Assembly (NCBI GenBank): GCA_963789785.1
Contig: CAWBNC010000024.1
Location: 62,001-126,000 of the forward strand
Direction: 5' to 3'
Length of the DNA: 64,000 nucleotides
Source: JAEULH01 sp963789785
GTDB taxonomy: Bacteria; Pseudomonadota; Alphaproteobacteria; Rhodospirillales; Defluviicoccaceae
Shown one piece after another: positions 1-10,630 of the stretch. The number at the start of each line of letters is the position of its first letter. Positions within the stretch are counted from its first letter, which is position 1. Under the pieces are notes generated by a model, which ran no database searches, was not told where the DNA came from, and saw only the letters and a program-made list of their open reading frames with translations. A program made the translations under genes and the position numbers.

Positions 1-2
1 TG

Positions 3-452
3 CTCGAGCCGATCATCGTCGACGCCTATGGCAGCAGTATGCCGATTACCCAAGTGAGCACGCTGAGCGCGCCCGATCCGCGGACCCTGAGCGTTCAGGT
101 CTGGGACAAGAGCCTGGTCAGGGCGGTCGAGAAAGCCGTTCGCGAATCCGGCCTCGGCCTCAACCCGGCCGTTGACGGCCAGCTGCTGCGCATTCCCATC
201 CCGATGCTGACCGAAGAGCGGCGGCTAGAGCTGGGCAAGGTGGCCGGACGCTACACGGAAGAGGCGAAGGTCGCCGTGCGCAACGTCCGTCGGCACGGAC
301 TCGACGAGCTGAAGCGAGCGGAGAAGGATAGCGCCCTGTCGCAGGACGAGCACCGCGATCTGGGCAAGCGGATCCAGGACATCACCGATTCGTTCGTCAA
401 AAAGATCGACGACCTGCTCGCCAAGAAGGAAGCGGAGATTATGCAGGTCTGA
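3..452 (+). CDS. frr: Ribosome recycling factor, 5' end outside window
   Basis: Ribosome recycling factor, which splits post-termination 70S ribosomes together with EF-G in the cytoplasm. The frame is open from base 3 to the TGA at 450-452 and gives about 149 residues of a usual ~185, so the first helix is missing off the left edge. The family core is visible: LSVQVWDK, NPAVDGQLLRIPIP, and the charged helical tail KRIQDITDSFVKKIDDLL ending in KKEAEIMQV. In alphaproteobacteria frr is usually followed by uppS; here only 15 bases separate it from cdsA. The Met at base 39 is internal and not the start. Confidence 0.97.
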   Translation, partial: LEPIIVDAYGSSMPITQVSTLSAPDPRTLSVQVWDKSLVRAVEKAVRESGLGLNPAVDGQLLRIPIPMLTEERRLELGKVAGRYTEEAKVAVRNVRRHGLDELKRAEKDSALSQDEHRDLGKRIQDITDSFVKKIDDLLAKKEAEIMQV

Positions 453-467
453 GGCCGGTCGCGCCGG

Positions 468-1267
468 ATGCTTAACGACCTCACCGTCAGGGTCGCCTCC
501 GCGGTCGCTCTCGGCGTGCCTTTCGTCCTCTCCGTCCACGCCGGAGCGCCGTATTTCGATCTGTGGATCATCGTCGCCGTCGTCCTCCTCGCCTGGGAGT
601 GGTACCGCCTGATGGCCGGAAACGACGGCGCCTTCGGGGTGCGGGGCGTCGCCTTCGTGGTCTGCGCCCTCATTCCTGTTCTCGCCGCCTCGCTTCTTAC
701 GCCCGCGCTGGCGCTGGTTGTCGTTGCCGCCGCCGGCCTCGGGATGCTGGTGTCGGCGCAGGCCAACCGCCTGGCTCGCCGGTGGGATCGCCTACCTGGC
801 CCTGCCGTGCGTTGCCCTGCTGTGGCTGCGCTATGACGTGCCCGACGGCCGGGCGATGGTGTTCTGGCTGATCGCCGTCGTCTGGGCGTCCGACATCGGC
901 GCCTACTTCGCCGGCCGGCTCATCGGCGGGCCGAAACTGGCGCCGGCAATCAGCCCGAATAAGACCTGGGCAGGCTTTTTCGGCGGCGCGGCTGCCGCAC
1001 TGGTCGTGGGCGCCATGGCGACGATCCTGAGGGGCGCGGACACGCGTGGTATTGCTGGCGTCGGTCAGCGTTCTTCTCGGCGTCTTCGCCCAAGGCGGCG
1101 ATCTCGTCGAGTCCTGGCTGAAGCGCCGGTTCGGGGCGAAGGACACGAGCGCTCTGATCCCGGGCCACGGCGGCGTTCTTGATCGGGTCGACGGCCTGAT
1201 GGCGGCGGCGCTGCTGTTGGCATTGATCGACGTCGCGAGCGAAGGCAGTATGGTCCGATGGCTGTGA
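468..1267 (+). CDS. cdsA: Phosphatidate cytidylyltransferase (two frame breaks)
   Basis: CDP-diacylglycerol synthase, an inner-membrane enzyme that joins CTP and phosphatidate at the head of phospholipid synthesis. The product has to be read through three frames: residues from 468 to about 767, then to about 1040, then to the TGA at 1265-1267, together about 266 aa, the normal family length. Hydrophobic membrane helices fill the first two parts. The diagnostic signature lies in the last part at about 1112-1195 (SWLKRRFGAKD, then PGHGGVLDRVD). Both breaks move the reading one base forward. The stop overlaps the dxr start, indicating translational coupling. An essential gene with two breaks suggests sequence error. 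Confidence 0.9.
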
Positions 1268-2473
1268 CCGCAACTCAGGCCCAACCGGCGACATCCGCTC
1301 GCAGCGTCACGATCCTGGGCTCGACCGGATCGGTCGGCTGCAACACCGTCGATCTCCTTCGCCGCAACGTCGATGCGTTCAGGGTCGAGGCGCTGACCGC
1401 CAATCGCAACGTCGATCTGCTTGCCCGGCAGGCACGCCTTCTCGGCGCTCGCCTGGCCGTTGTCGCCGACCAGAGCCGCTATGGGGATCTCAAGGCGGCC
1501 CTCGCCGGCAGCGGCATCGAGGCGGCCGCGGGGAAAGGCGCGCTGATCGAAGCGGCCGAGCGGCCGGCGGAGTGGGTGATGGCCTCGATCGTCGGGGCGG
1601 CCGGGCTTCTGCCGACGCTTGCGGCGGTGCGCCGCGGCGCGATCATCGGTCTCGCCAACAAGGAATGCCTGGTCTGTGCCGGCGAGTTGATGATGGCCGA
1701 GATCCGCCGGTGCGGCGCGACGGTCGTGCCGGTCGACTCAGAGCACAGCGCCATCTACCAGGTTTTCGACTTCGCCAACGCCGACAAGGTGGAAAGCCTT
1801 ATCCTGACAGCGTCGGGCGGACCGTTCCGGACGCTGGATCCGGTGCAGATGAGTTCCGTCACCCCGGCCCAGGCGGTGGCGCACCCGAACTGGGACATGG
1901 GCGCGAAAATTTCCGTCGATTCGGCGACCATGATGAACAAGGGCCTCGAACTGATCGAGGCCTTTCATCTGTTTCCGGTAACAGCCGAGCAGCTCGACGT
2001 CGTCGTCCATCCGCAGTCGATCGTTCACAGCCTGGTCTCCTACGTCGACGGCTCCGTGCTTGCCCAGCTCGGGCTGCCCGACATGCGCACGCCGATCGCA
2101 TACGCCCTCGGCTGGCCCAAGCGTATTCCGGCGCCTGCGGCAAAACTGAGCCTGGGTGAGATCGGCGAGCTGACCTTCTATCCGCCGGACCCCGACCGAT
2201 TCCCGGCGCTGCGCATCGCGCGGGCAGCCCTGCGCCTGGGCGGCGGGGCCGCGGCCGTGCTCAATGCCGCCAATGAGGTTGCCGTTGCCAGCTTCCTTGC
2301 CGGCGAAATAGGCTTTCTCACCATCGCACGGGTCGTCGAAGAGACCATGTATGCGACTAGACTGCCGCCCGGTCGGCAGCATCGACGACGTCACCGACGT
2401 TGATGGGGAGGCCCGGGCCAAGGCAGAGGATATCATCGCAAATCTGGCGCAACGCATCGCCTGTTCGGTGTGA
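1258..2473 (+). CDS. dxr: 1-deoxy-D-xylulose 5-phosphate reductoisomerase (frame break near the 3' end)
   Basis: DXR/IspC converts DXP to MEP with NADPH in the non-mevalonate isoprenoid pathway. Residues 21-27 are the nucleotide-binding GSTGSVG. Further on are LANKECLVCAG, the metal-binding PVDSEHSAIYQ, SGGPFR, and the substrate segment HPNWDMGAKISVDSATMMNK. The frame opened at ATG 1258 would end at 2403 in an Arg/His-rich tail. One base forward from about 2372 the expected C-terminus VGSIDDVTDVD to LAQRIACSV appears and stops at 2471-2473. The start overlaps the end of cdsA by 10 bases. Apart from that single break the enzyme is complete. Confidence 0.95.
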
Positions 2474-2494
2474 GCGCAGGTTCACAAGAGCACC

Positions 2495-3634
2495 ATGGCC
2501 ATAATCGAATACCTCTGGGACTGGATCATTCCGTTCCTGATCGTCCTCACCGTCCTCGTGTTCGTTCATGAGCTCGGTCACTATCTCATCGCGCGTCGGG
2601 TCGGCATCCGGGTCGAGACGTTCTCGATCGGCTTCGGCCCCGAGGTCTTCGGACGCACCGACCGGCACGGCACGCGCTGGAAGGTCAGCGCCGTGCCCCT
2701 CGGCGGCTACGTCAAGATGTTCGGCGAACACGACTTCGAGGACGAGAACGAGGACGAAAAGCGCACGCTGACGCCCGAGGAGGAGGCCGTATCCTTCCAG
2801 GGCAAGACCGTCGGCCAGCGCAGCGCGGTTGTCGTCGGCGGTCCGGCCGCGAACTTCATTTTCGCCATCCTCGCGCTTGCCGTTCTGTTCGCCTTCGCTG
2901 GCTTGCCGACGCCCATAGCTGGCGTCGGCACGGTCCAGACAGACAGCGCCGCGGCGCAGGGCGGGTTTAGGCCCGGCGACCGGATCGTCGGCATCGACGG
3001 CCAGCCGGTCCGGTGGTTCGAGGAGGTGCGGACCCTCGTGCGCGACCGACCCGGCCAGTCCTTGCGCTTCGACATTGTCCGCGACGGCCAGCCCTTGACC
3101 CTCACGGCGGTGCCGGCGGCGGTGCTGGCGGCGCCGGGGGATGGAGAACGCGGCGAGGTCGGGCTTCTCGGCATCACCCCCGACCCCGCTCAGGTCGGCT
3201 ACGAGCGAATTGGCCCGTTGCAGGCCGTCGGCATTGCGGTCCAGCGCACCTACCAGCTGACCGCCCAGATCCTCGGCGCTCTCTGGCAGATCATCACCGG
3301 CACGCGGACCGCCGGGGAGCTCGGCGGCCCGATCCGCATCGCCCAGCTGTCGGGGCAGATGGCGAGTGATGGCGCGATTAACTTCGTTCTGTTCATGGCG
3401 GCGCTATCCGTCAACCTGGGGTTGATAAACCTGCTGCCGATACCGATGCTTGACGGTGGCCACCTCGCGTTCTATGCGGTTGAGGCGGTTCGCGGCCGCC
3501 CGTTGAACAAGACCATTCAGGAGTACGGGTTCCGCATCGGCTTGGCGTTCGTTTTATTCCTCATGATTTTCGCAACGTGGAATGACCTGATGAACCTTAA
3601 GGTATTCGAGTTCCTTCGCGAGCTCATCAGCTAG
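2495..3634 (+). CDS. rseP: RIP metalloprotease RseP (site-2 protease)
   Basis: Inner-membrane zinc protease that cleaves anti-sigma factors and leftover signal peptides inside the membrane. It is intact at 379 aa. The first membrane helix carries HELGH at residues 25-29 (zinc ligands and catalytic Glu). A PDZ domain lies roughly at 130-210 (GGFRPGDRIVGIDGQPV). The third zinc ligand sits in the C-terminal NLLPIPMLDGG motif, followed by a last hydrophobic helix. It lies between dxr and bamA, the standard alphaproteobacterial order, with 21 bases after dxr. Confidence 0.97.
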   Translation: MAIIEYLWDWIIPFLIVLTVLVFVHELGHYLIARRVGIRVETFSIGFGPEVFGRTDRHGTRWKVSAVPLGGYVKMFGEHDFEDENEDEKRTLTPEEEAVSFQGKTVGQRSAVVVGGPAANFIFAILALAVLFAFAGLPTPIAGVGTVQTDSAAAQGGFRPGDRIVGIDGQPVRWFEEVRTLVRDRPGQSLRFDIVRDGQPLTLTAVPAAVLAAPGDGERGEVGLLGITPDPAQVGYERIGPLQAVGIAVQRTYQLTAQILGALWQIITGTRTAGELGGPIRIAQLSGQMASDGAINFVLFMAALSVNLGLINLLPIPMLDGGHLAFYAVEAVRGRPLNKTIQEYGFRIGLAFVLFLMIFATWNDLMNLKVFEFLRELIS

Positions 3635-3644
3635 AGCTTTGGGG

Positions 3645-5930
3645 ATGGGACGAACGGCGGGCCGCCGGCTCTGCCTCAGCCTTCTTTTTCTGGTTCTTGC
3701 CCTTGCTCCCGCCTTTGCCCAGACCGGCGACGCCGTTCGCCAGATCGTGGTAGAAGGCACGCAGCGAGTGGAGCCGAGCACGGTGCGGTCCTACCTGCTC
3801 GTACAGGAGGGCGATTCGTTCGACGCCGGTCGCATCGACCGCTCGCTGAAGAGCCTATATGCCACCGGATTGTTCGCCGACGTGAGCATTCGTCGCGACG
3901 GCGATCGCCTCATCGTCGATGTGGTCGAGAACCCGATCATCAACCGGGTCGCGTTCGAGGGGAACGACAAGCTCGACGACAAGACCCTGGAAGCCGAGAC
4001 GACCCTGCGCCCGCGGGTGATCTACACCCGGCCGAAGGTGCAAAGCGATGTCGACCGCATCCTGAACCTCTACCGGCGCAGCGGTCGCTTTGCGGCGACG
4101 GTAGATCCGAAGATCATTCGCCTCGAGCAGAACAGGGTCGACGTCGTCTTCGAGATCAACGAAGGCGCGGTGACAACCGTCGAATCGATCCGGTTCATCG
4201 GCAACCGGGCGTTCGACGAGGGGGAACTGCGGCAGGTCATCCGCACCAAGCAGTCGCGCTGGTGGCGCTTTTTCAGCACGGAAGATACTTACGATCCCGA
4301 TCGCCTGTCGCTCGACCGCGAGCTTCTGCGACGGTTTTACCTGTCGGAGGGATACGCGGACTTCGAGGTGCGATCGGCGGTGGCCGAGCTTGACTCCCGA
4401 CCGCAGCAACTTCCTTCTGACGATCACGGTCAGCGAAGGCGAGCGCTATCGCTTCGGCACCGTCAACATCGAAAGCAAAATTGCCGGACTGAGCGCGGAA
4501 AAGCTGGATAAGGTGGTCAAGGCACGGTCGGGAAACTGGTATGACGCCAATGCCGTCGAGCAGTCCATTGACGCGATCAACGAGGCCGCCGGGAATCTGG
4601 GCTACGCGTTCGTCGACGTCAGGCCGCAGGTCCAGCGTAATCGCGATGCCAAGACCATCGACGTCAACTTTCTTGTCAACGAAGGCCCGCGCGTCTTCGT
4701 CGAGCGGATCGAAATCTCCGGCAATGTCCGTACCGTCGACGAGGTGATTCGCCGCGAGTTCCGGTTTGCCGAGGGCGACGCCTTCAACGCCGCCAAGCTG
4801 CGTCGCTCACGCCAGCGCATTCAGGATCTCGACTTCTTCGAGAAGGTCGAAGTCGATCAGGTCCAGGGCAGCGCTCCGGATCGGGCCGTCGTCAAGGTCA
4901 ACGTCGAAGAGAAGTCGACCGGATCGCTGTCCGTCGGCGCCGGGTTCTCGACGTCGAGCGGGATCCTCGGCGACCTGAGCGTGCGCGAGCGCAATCTGCT
5001 CGGCCGCGGTCAGGATCTGCGGGCGACCCTGCTGCTTGGCCAGAAGCAGCAGCAGGTCGATCTCAGCTTCACCGAGCCCTACTTCCTCGACCGCAACATC
5101 GTCGCCGGCGTCGACGTCTACTACGTCCAGACGGATCGGCGGAGCGAAAGCTCCTTCGATACCCGGACCATCGGCGCGGCCCTGCGCGCCGGCTATCCGA
5201 TCACGGAGCGGCTCAACCAGAATTGGCGGTACACCCTGAAGCGCCAGACGATCCGCAACGTCCCCGACGACGCGTCGATCTTCGTCCAGGAGGCCGAGGG
5301 CACCGATGTCATCTCGGAGATTTCCCACTCGCTGACGTACGACCGCCGCGACAGCCGGATCAATCCGACGAACGGCTATTACGGCAAGTTCACCACCGAT
5401 GTCGCCGGGCTCGGCGGCGATGTCCGCTACCTGCGCAACCGCCTCGATGCCGGCTACTACTATCCGCTGTCCAAGGACTGGATTGCCTCGCTGAGCGGCG
5501 GGGTCGGCTACATCTTCGGCCTCGGCGAGGACGAGCGTCTGCTGGATCGCTTCTTCATCGGCGGCGAGGAGGTACGCGGCTTCGCCAACGACGGCATCGG
5601 GCCCCGCGACCGCGACACCGACGACGCGCTCGGCGGTCAGTGGTTCTATGCGACATCGGCGCAGGTCTCGTTTCCCCTAGGTCTGCCTGAGGAATACTCC
5701 ATTCGCGGCCGCGTCTTCACCGACGTCGGAGCCTCGTGGGAGCTATCGACCAAGCCTGATCAGGAAGTGATCTGGTGCAGGACAGCCCAGATCCGCGGGT
5801 GTCGATCGGTACGGGCATCACATGGCTGTCGCCTTTCGGACCGCTCGGCGTCGATCTCGGGTATGCGCTCATCAAGCAGAGTTTCGACAAGACCGAGCTG
5901 TTCCGCGTCAACTTCGGCACGAGGTTCTAA
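3645..5930 (+). CDS. bamA: Outer membrane protein assembly factor BamA (two frame breaks)
   Basis: Omp85-family core of the BAM complex, which inserts beta-barrels into the outer membrane. About 761 aa when read across two breaks. ATG 3645 begins a clear signal peptide ending in APAFAQ; a TTG six bases upstream is in frame but less likely. POTRA repeats fill about residues 25-420 and the barrel takes up the rest, with the strand motif RGFANDGIGPRD and the final GTRF ending in Phe, the BAM recognition residue. Break one is near 4393 (AVAEL to TPDRSNFLLT, one base forward). Break two is near 5765 (the reading steps back one base to recover the last strands from SIGTGITWLSPFGPLG). The gene is essential, so sequence error is likely. 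Confidence 0.93.
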
Positions 5931-5933
5931 GCC

Positions 5934-6497
5934 ATGGGATCACGCATCCTTTTCGTCATCGCCCTGGCGCTGGTGACATTCGTCGCGCCTGTACCCCCGG
6001 TTCAGGCCCAGGAGATGCCGACGGTCCGGCTCGGAATCCTCGATGTCGGCCGCGCCTTGCAGAACGCCTCGGCGGTCAAGGGAATCCGGTCGCAGCTCAG
6101 CACCTACATGGACTCCTACCGCGCCGACACCCAGAAGGAGGAGCAATCCCTGCGCAGCGGTCAGGAAGAGCTTGCCCGCAAGCGAGCGGTGCTCTCGGCG
6201 GACGCCTTCGCCGCGGAACGGCAGAAGCTCGAGCAGCGCCTTGCCGCGGCGCAGTCCAAGGTTCAGGACCGGCGCCAGTCGCTGGAGCGGGTCCACGCCG
6301 AGGCGATGCAGAAAGTCCAGGACGTTGTCGCCAATATCGTCACCGCGCTCGCTAGCGAGCGAGGACTGACGCTGATCCTGCGCAAGGACCAGACCGTCTT
6401 CTCCGCGTCGCCCTACGAGATTACCGACGAGGTGCTGAAGCGCCTCGACAAGCAGCTGCCGTCGGTCAAGATCGGCAATCCCAACAAGAAGGGCTGA
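5934..6497 (+). CDS. skp: OmpH/Skp-family periplasmic chaperone
   Basis: Periplasmic chaperone that holds unfolded outer-membrane proteins for delivery to BamA. 187 aa with a signal peptide cleaved near VQAQE (about residue 25). The middle, about 50-135, is a long charged coiled coil (QKEEQSLRSGQEELARKR, QRLAAAQSKVQDRRQ) of the Skp tentacle type, ending in the globular segment GLTLILRKDQTVFSASPYEITDEVL. It starts three bases after bamA, as usual. lpxD normally follows, but here the next gene is fabZ on the other strand. Confidence 0.93.
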   Translation: MGSRILFVIALALVTFVAPVPPVQAQEMPTVRLGILDVGRALQNASAVKGIRSQLSTYMDSYRADTQKEEQSLRSGQEELARKRAVLSADAFAAERQKLEQRLAAAQSKVQDRRQSLERVHAEAMQKVQDVVANIVTALASERGLTLILRKDQTVFSASPYEITDEVLKRLDKQLPSVKIGNPNKKG

Positions 6498-6532
6498 GTT
6501 TGTCGGCCAGCACGAAGTCTCACTGTCTCCGA

Positions 6533-6552
6533 GAGAGGTGCGAAGACCTCTC
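6533..6552. terminator. Hairpin between convergent skp and fabZ
   Basis: GAGAGGT at 6533-6539 pairs perfectly with ACCTCTC at 6546-6552 across a six-base loop. It lies between the convergent ends of skp (6497) and fabZ (6645). No T-run follows on either strand, so it is only terminator-like. Confidence 0.35.
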
Positions 6553-6644
6553 CTTCAGGCGCTGATGCGGCAATCGACCCGCTGCACCTGCTGCATTCTC
6601 TGGATCGCCATGAGCCCAATGGGGCTCGCCATGACAAAGCTGGT

Positions 6645-7117
6645 TCATGCGTTATCGCGGATCATCGCCGCGTAGGTCGCGTCGGCGACAAGAACGCCAT
6701 CGACCTCGGCTCGGCCGGAGAATTTCCAGACGTTGCCTCTCTTGCGCTCCTTTGCCACATGAACGAGCAACGTATCGCCGGGCACGACCGGCTTGACGAA
6801 ACCGCGCCGAATCGACGGACATGAAGTAGACGAGACTGCCCTCGCGATCCGGGACCGAGGCTGGCGACAACGAGGACAGCCGCCGTTTGCGCCATGGCCT
6901 CGATGATCAGAACCCCCGGCATGATCGGTTCACTCGGAAAGTGGCCGACAAAGTAGGGCTCGTTGATGGTGACGTTCTTGATCCCCGTAGCCCGATCGTT
7001 CAAGACCAGGTTGGTAACCCGGTCGATCATCAGGAACGGGTAGCGATGAGGAATCATGCGCCGGATTCCGTGAATATCGATCACGTGTTCAGCGACGGCC
7101 ATCGCATCTAGATCCAT
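6645..7117 (-). CDS. fabZ: 3-hydroxyacyl-ACP dehydratase FabZ (two frame breaks)
   Basis: Dehydrates 3-hydroxyacyl-ACP in type II fatty acid synthesis; cytoplasmic hot-dog fold. From ATG 7117 the frame shows MIPHRYPFLMIDRV and the active-site helix GHFPSEPIMPGVLIIEAMAQ (catalytic His and Glu) up to VVASLG. One base forward the reading continues as DREGSLVYFMSVDSARF, and after another forward step it ends in ATYAAMIRDNA with the stop at 6645-6647. The total of about 157 aa is the normal length. In relatives fabZ lies on the same strand as bamA between lpxD and lpxA; here it is inverted and neither neighbour is present. Confidence 0.9.
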
Positions 7118-7496
7118 TGGCCACGCACCCTTTTTGTTTCGTCCGGCGCGCCGTCGTGCAAATCGACATTCGCTGGATCCTAGAGAAGGATCCGCTGCGC
7201 CTGTCGCTTCTGCTCCGGCGATGCCGTCCCGACGCCCGCTTATTCGTTTCGTTTATGACCCACTTCGCTGCCGTAATCAAATATGCTTGCGGCCGCCGTC
7301 GAGGCGCGGAGGGGATCTGCGGATCCGCGGCGCGGGCGCCAAAAAGCTTTGTCACGGCTCCGGCACCCGTGTATCCGTCGCGCTTACGCGACCGGCGAGC
7401 GGTGCGGCCGATGGCCGGTCGTCAGGACGCCGGCAGCGTTTCCTCACCACCGGACTCCAGTGGGCCGGGACCGGGATGTAAGGAAGGAACGACGCG
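7118..7496. other. Intergenic region between divergent fabZ and the ABC transporter
   Basis: 379 bases separating two divergently transcribed units, so promoters for both should lie here. Short open frames exist on both strands but none shows a family motif or a convincing ribosome-binding site. No repeat or strong hairpin was seen. Confidence 0.5.
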
Positions 7497-8712
7497 ATGG
7501 CTTCCCGCAGGGTTGTGCTTGTGCTGGCGCTGGGTGTAGCGGCCTTCGGCTGGCATACCTTTGTCCCGCGCGGGCAGGCTGCCGAGCCCATTCGGATCGG
7601 CGAGCTGAACAGCTATACGACCTTCCCGGCCTTCACCGTTCCCTATCGCAATGGCTGGCAGATGGCGCTTGACGAGATCAACGCCGGCGGCGGGGTTCTC
7701 GGCCGGCCGCTCGAAGTCATCTCCAAGGATGACGGCGGCAAGCCGGGCGACGCCGTTACCGTCGGCAACGAGCTTGTCTCGCGTGACGGCGTCGTGCTCC
7801 TGTTCGGCACGCTCCTGTCCAATGTCGGTCTCGCCGTGGCCGATTTCTCCGCTCAGCGGAAAGTCCCGTTCATTGCCGCCGAACCGCTGACCGACGCCAT
7901 CGTCTGGGAGAAGGGCAACCACTACACCTTCCGACTGCGTCCCGGCACCTACGTCCAGGCGGCCATGCTGGCCGAGGAAGCCGCCAAGCTGCCGGCGAGA
8001 CGATGGGCCACCGTCGCCCCGAACTACGAATACGGCAAAGCGGCGGTCGCGGCGTTCAGGATGCTGCTGTCGCGTGCGCGCCCCGATGTCGAGTGGGTCG
8101 GCGAGCAATGGCCGGCGCTGAACAAAATCGACGCCGGCGCGACGGCGCAGGCGCTTGCGGCGCTTGAGCCCGACGCCATCTTCAACGTCACCTTCGGCAC
8201 CGATCTGGCCAAATTTGTGCGCGAAGGCGACAACCGGGGCCTGTTCGAAAACCGCGTCGTCGCCAGCATGCTGTCGGGTGAGCCGGATTGGATCGACCCC
8301 CTGGGCGGAGAAGCGCCGGAAGGCTGGATCGTCACCGGCTATCCCTGGTACGCGATCGAGACGCCTGAACAGTCGGCCTTTCGTGAGGCCTACATGAACC
8401 GGTTCGGCGATTACCCGCGGCTCGGCTCGGTGGTCGGCTACACCACCATGAAAGCCGCCGCGCAGGCCATCGAGAAGGCCGGATCGACCAACGCCGAGGC
8501 CATCGTCGATGCGCTGCGCGGGATGTCGATGATGAGCCCGCTGGGGCGGATCGAGTTCCGCAGGCGTCGACCAGCAGAGCACCATGGGCACCTTCGTCGG
8601 GACGCTGAGCGTGCAGGAGCAGAAACCGCGGATGGTCGACTGGCGCTTCGGCGACGGCGCCGACTACCTGCCGGACGCTGCCGAGACGGCCAGGCTGCGG
8701 GCGGCGGATTGA
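7497..8712 (+). CDS. Branched-chain amino acid/amide ABC transporter, substrate-binding protein (one frame break)
   Basis: Periplasmic binding protein of the LivJ/UrtA type (type I periplasmic fold). An N-terminal signal peptide ends near RGQAAEP. The mature start IRIGELNSYTTFPAF and the segments GWQMALDEINAGGGVLGRPL and APNYEYGKAAVAAF are typical of the family. The frame breaks near 8563 after GRIEFR; one base forward it gives GVDQQSTMGTFVG, a conserved C-terminal motif, and ends at TGA 8710-8712 (about 404 aa). It is the first gene of a five-function transporter operon. The substrate cannot be told from sequence; amino acids, amides and urea are all possible for this family. Confidence 0.88.
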
Positions 8713-8785
8713 CGCCGGAGAGGGACCGGCGATCAGAAGGCTTCGCCCTTCGCCGGACCAATCGCGACAGCGCGGGACACCGCCG

Positions 8786-10624
8786 ATGAGCTTCGTCGTC
8801 GTCCAGGCCTTGACCGGTCTTGCCAACGCGGCCTCGCTGTTCCTGGTTGCCGTTGGCCTGTCGCTGGTCTTCGGCGTCACCCGGATCGTCAACTTCGCCC
8901 ACGGATCCTTCTACATGCTCGGCGCCTACGTTGCCTTCAGCGCGTCGGCAGCCATTGGCGGCGGCCTTGTCGGCTTCATCGCCGGGGCGGCATCTGCCGC
9001 GGTCGTGCTCGCCGCGCTCGGGCTGATCGTCGAGGTGGGCCTGCTGCGCCGACTCTATGCCGCGCCCGAACTGCTGCAGCTGGTCGCAACGTTCGCCGTG
9101 GTTCTCCTCGTTCAGGATCTGACTCTCGCGGTTTGGGGACCGGAAGACCTGCTTCTGCCGCGCGTGCCGGCACTGTCCGAGCCGATCATCGTGCTCGGCC
9201 ACCGGCTGCCGCTTTACGACTTCGTCCTGATCGCGCTCGGCCCGCTGGTTCTTGGCGGGCTCTGGCTGCTGCTGAGCCGAACGCGGTGGGGTATTTGAGT
9301 ACGCGCCGCCACCGAGGACCGGGAAATGGTCGGCGCGCTCGGCGTCGACCAGCGCTGGCTGTTCACGTCCGTGTTCTGCCTCGGCGCGGCGCTTGCCGGC
9401 CTCGGCGGCGCCATCCACCTGCCGCGCGACCCCGCCAACCTGATGATGGATCTGGGCATCATCGCCGAAGCCTTCGTCGTCGTCGTCGTCGGCGGCATGG
9501 GCAGCATGACCGGCGCCTATCTTGCCGCTGCGCTGATCGCCGAGCTCCGCGCCTTCGGCATCGTCCTGTTTCCCGAGATCACGCTGGTGCTGCTGTTCGC
9601 GGTGATGGCAGTCATCCTCATCGTTCGCCCGTGGGGACTCCTCGGCCGTCCCGATATCGCTGCGCCGCTGCATCCGAGCTCTGGTCCGGCGCCGAGCGCA
9701 CGGCGGGTCGCTGGGTCGGGCCCGCGGCTGATCATAGCAGCGGGACTTGCCGGCCTCGTCGTGCTGCCGCTCTTCGCCGACGGCTTCGCGCTGCAAGTCA
9801 TGAGCGAGATCCTCATCTTCGCGCTCTTTGCCGCCAGCCTGCAGTTCATTCTTGGGATCGGCGGGATGATCTCGTTCGGTCACGCTGCCTACCTCGGGCT
9901 CGGCGCCTATGGCGCGGCGCTTGCCGTGCATTATCTGGAAACGCCGATGGCTGTGGCGCTGCTCGCCGCACCTCTCGCCGGCGGGCTCGGCGCGCTCGTC
10001 TACGGCTGGTTCTGTGTTCGGCTCTCCGGCGTCTACATGGCGATGCTGACGCTGGCCTTCGCCCAGATTACCTGGTCGGTGGCGTTCCAATGGTATGACG
10101 TCACCGGCGGCGACAACGGCATTCTCGGCGTTCGGCCGGCGCCCTGGGCGTCATCGCCGGCCGCCTTCTACTACCTCTCGCTATCGGTCGCAGCCGCCGG
10201 TATCTGGCTGTTGCTCCGGGTCAGCGCGGCGCCGTTCGGCTACGCGCTTCGCGCCGGACGCGACGCCGCCGCTCGCGCCGAGGCGCTCGGCATTGACGTT
10301 CGCCGGCAGCGCTGGTTCGCCTTCGCGCTCGCCGGCGCCGCGGCGGCAACGGGCGGCGGTCTCTATGCCTTCCTCAAGGGCAGCGTCTTTCCCGACGTGC
10401 TGGCAATCCCGATGTCGGTTGACGGGCTGGTCATGGTCCTCCTCGGGGGAGTCGACGCCGCGCTCGGCCCGCTGGTCGGGGCCGCTACCTTCACCGGACT
10501 GAAGATCACGATTGCCAGCGCCACCGATCTCTGGCGGTCGCTCCTCGGCGGCATCATCATCGCCGTCGTCGTGATCTTTCCCCGTGGCATCCTGGGCGCC
10601 ATCGGCGGCCGGCGGCGGGGATAG
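8786..10624 (+). CDS. Fused LivH-LivM-type ABC permease with an in-frame TGA
   Basis: Inner-membrane permease. The LivH half begins at ATG 8786 (VTRIVNFAHGSFYMLGAYVAF) and continues with VRAATEDREMVGALGVD and the end of a full LivH to about 9660. The same frame runs on through a linker into a complete LivM half (LQFILGIGGMISFGHAAYLG, QWYDVTGGDNGI, LGIDVRRQRWFAFALAG) and stops at 10622-10624. A single in-frame TGA at 9296-9298 falls where relatives usually have Leu in WGxLVRAATEDREM. With that codon read through, the product is about 612 aa. LivH and LivM are normally separate proteins. The TGA may be a base error or a real nonsense mutation. Confidence 0.82.
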
Positions 10625-10630
10625 GGCCGC

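Noticed and set aside
8438..10090. A 550-residue antisense frame opposite the Liv permease
   Set aside because: Composition is that of an antisense shadow and the plus strand has clear permease motifs.
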